Part shown: one piece after another, positions 62,804 to 64,000 of the stretch | Layout of the letters: each line of letters starts with the position of its first letter | Numbering within the stretch: position 1 is the stretch's first letter | Assembly (NCBI GenBank): GCA_028227395.1 | Contig: JAOIZZ010000004.1 | Coordinates: forward strand, 62,001 to 126,000 | Direction of reading: 5' to 3' | Source: Woeseiaceae bacterium | GTDB taxonomy: Bacteria; Pseudomonadota; Gammaproteobacteria; Steroidobacterales; Woeseiaceae | DNA: 64,000 nt | The notes under the pieces: model-generated | What the model was told of the DNA's origin: nothing | What the model saw: the letters and a program-made list of their open reading frames with translations, nothing else | The model's database searches: none | Translations under genes and position numbers: made by a program

Positions 62804-63634
62804 ATGACAACCAAAACTATAACTCAACAGACTTTTACTCTAATGATCTTATTGAGCATCTCATTAAGCTCCTTTGGAGAAATTAATAGATATATTAGGT
62901 ATATGCAAGATGATCAATCAAGTTATGGTGTTATTATTGACAGTATGGTTCATGAGCTAACAAAGGCTCCTTATCTAGGTGGTAAACAAACAGGAAAAAA
63001 AGTTAATCTCGATGAAATTAAATTACTGGCCCCAGCCGAACCAAGCAAAGTTATCGCGGTTGGATATAACTATCATAGTCACAGAGGTGATATGGAGCTG
63101 CCTGCTCATCCGCCTATTTTTTTGAAACTCCCAACCTCAATCATTGCCACTAATGATGAGATTATTTACCCAAATGGTGCAACTGACGTTCACTACGAAG
63201 CAGAATTAGTCGTAGTAATTGGAAAAACAGCCAGCAAAGTCTCAAAAAAAGATGCAGGAAACTATATTTTCGGTGTCACGGCTGGTAACGATGTGAGTGA
63301 GAGGATTTGGCAAGCTAACGACCTACAGTGGTTTAGAGGTAAGGCAGCAGATACTTTTGCCCCACTTGGCCCTGAAATCGTTACAGGTCTTAATTACAAA
63401 GATTTATTGGTGCAATCAAGGTTAAATGGAAAAGTAATGCAATCACAAAGAACTCGAGATCATATTCATGATGTTGACGCTATTGTTAGTCATATAAGTC
63501 AAACTGTTACCTTATTTCCAGGTGATGTAATCTATACGGGCACGCCAGGTAGCACTACTGCAATGCTCCCAGGTGATACTATCGAGATAGAAGTTGAGGG
63601 CGTAGGTGTCCTTATAAATACAATTCGCAAATAA
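62804..63634 (+). CDS. Fumarylacetoacetate hydrolase (FAH) family protein with signal peptide
   Basis: FAH-fold enzyme: VAVGYNYHSHRGDM entry, DVHYEAELVVVIG with the metal-binding Glu-x-Glu, FGVTAGNDVSERIW with the metal Asp, and GDVIYTGTPGSTTAMLPGDTIEIEVEG. Length of 276 residues is normal. The N-terminus (FTLMILLSISLSSFGEI) looks like a cleavable signal peptide, unusual because FAH hydrolases are cytoplasmic. If real, a ketoacid or lactone hydrolase or decarboxylase works in the periplasm. Confidence 0.85.
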   Translation: MTTKTITQQTFTLMILLSISLSSFGEINRYIRYMQDDQSSYGVIIDSMVHELTKAPYLGGKQTGKKVNLDEIKLLAPAEPSKVIAVGYNYHSHRGDMELPAHPPIFLKLPTSIIATNDEIIYPNGATDVHYEAELVVVIGKTASKVSKKDAGNYIFGVTAGNDVSERIWQANDLQWFRGKAADTFAPLGPEIVTGLNYKDLLVQSRLNGKVMQSQRTRDHIHDVDAIVSHISQTVTLFPGDVIYTGTPGSTTAMLPGDTIEIEVEGVGVLINTIRK

Positions 63635-63704
63635 ATGATTTTTTGCTGTTGAAGCTTATATACTATCAGCTAAATAATAAACGAAAAAAGCAATAACAAG
63701 AAAA

Positions 63705-64000
63705 ATGACAGTCATCCAATCAATTTATCGTTTTAACAAAAGTGTAAGTTTAATTCTGACTTTTCTGCTGTTTTTTTCTATGGGAGCCACCGCTCAAGAA
63801 ATAAACCTATTTAATCCAATTGCTGCTAATGCTGAATTGGACCTCTTAAAGAAACAAATAAATACTAATAATGTCAAAGCATCATTTCTTAATATCGCAA
63901 GAACTCAAGCTCTAGATATTCTTAGTAATGCAAGCATATGCAACGAAAGATCGTCAATTGAACGAAATCGTCTAGAAGTCAGATTCGCACCCTTAAAGGA
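63705..64000 (+). CDS. Exported protein, truncated by window end
   Basis: The frame from ATG at 63705 is open to the last base. Signal peptide: hydrophobic residues 15-27, cleavage near ATAQE. The visible 98 residues include ASICNERSSIERNRLEVRF with a Cys, and are otherwise helical. I cannot assign a family. It begins 70 nt after the FAH-like stop. Confidence 0.6.
   Translation, partial: MTVIQSIYRFNKSVSLILTFLLFFSMGATAQEINLFNPIAANAELDLLKKQINTNNVKASFLNIARTQALDILSNASICNERSSIERNRLEVRFAPLK

Overview
The window looks like a chromosomal segment of an AT-rich, streamlined, Gram-negative, aerobic marine-type gammaproteobacterium. The evidence is low GC by eye (roughly the mid-thirties percent), short intergenic gaps, many 1-14 nt gene overlaps, lipoprotein and twin-arginine signal peptides, an RND efflux pump, a gammaproteobacterial-type second EF-G, a DUF4389 protein and DUF6152. 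Genus cannot be assigned from the sequence. No phage, insertion sequence, CRISPR array or rRNA was found. Two tRNA genes are present: Arg(CCU) and Ser(UGA).

Layout. 1-4.3 kb (+): peptide and D-amino-acid salvage (M19 dipeptidase, an N-acyl-D-amino-acid deacylase homologue lacking its HxH metal motif, a secreted M20 peptidase). 4.4-7.0 kb (-): a compact soxC-soxD-DUF4442-DUF4389 operon without other sox genes. 7.1-10.2 kb: a Cys/Met-metabolism PLP enzyme, a membrane zinc peptidase and a Tat-targeted HisC-like aminotransferase. 10.4-18.0 kb: fusA2, an RND pump with its adaptor, and rarD. 18.2-26.9 kb: a ribbon-helix-helix/small-protein pair, a PhyH dioxygenase, a glycosyltransferase, an acid phosphatase, an S41 protease followed by two coupled exported unknowns, a PTP-like protein, an APC permease and a dienelactone hydrolase. 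26.9-32.4 kb (-): a lipid-modification operon (two CFA-type methyltransferases, DUF1365, FAD oxidoreductase, lipocalin, DUF2878) resembling loci tied to membrane oxidative stress and methylated or furan fatty acids. 32.6-38.5 kb (-): six closely spaced genes (dienelactone hydrolase, AGMO-like hydroxylase, MtnA-like isomerase, nucleoside phosphorylase, class II aldolase, TTC38-like TPR). The middle three reconstruct a 5'-deoxynucleoside/DHAP-shunt pathway. A near-perfect 25-bp Fur-like palindrome lies upstream.

38.6-49.7 kb: a Fur-box-linked small ORF, tRNA-Arg, GNAT, histidine phosphatase, S9 peptidase, then an HpaB-type monooxygenase with a RidA-type deaminase, divergent from a beta-keto-acid cleavage enzyme across a perfect 8-bp inverted repeat that looks like a regulator site. 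Next comes a visibly GC-richer N-acyl-D-amino-acid deacylase that is probably horizontally acquired, with degraded coding sequence beside it. It is followed by tRNA-Ser, two tiny ORFs, DUF2061 and a YedK-type DNA-protein crosslink enzyme.

49.7-64 kb: a flavoprotein (PYROXD2-like), then a probable oxidative sugar/glycoside module. The module has a GMC oxidoreductase with its Tat-exported small subunit, three xylose-isomerase-like TIM-barrel proteins, a Gfo/Idh/MocA dehydrogenase and an MFS permease. DUF6152 with a partner, an NhaC antiporter, a signal-peptide-bearing FAH-family protein and a truncated exported ORF close the window. The main theme is salvage of unusual small molecules plus periplasmic redox chemistry. 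The candidates most worth a second look are the DHAP-shunt operon, the CFA/FAD/DUF lipid operon, the oxidative glycoside module, and the two small-ORF pairs.
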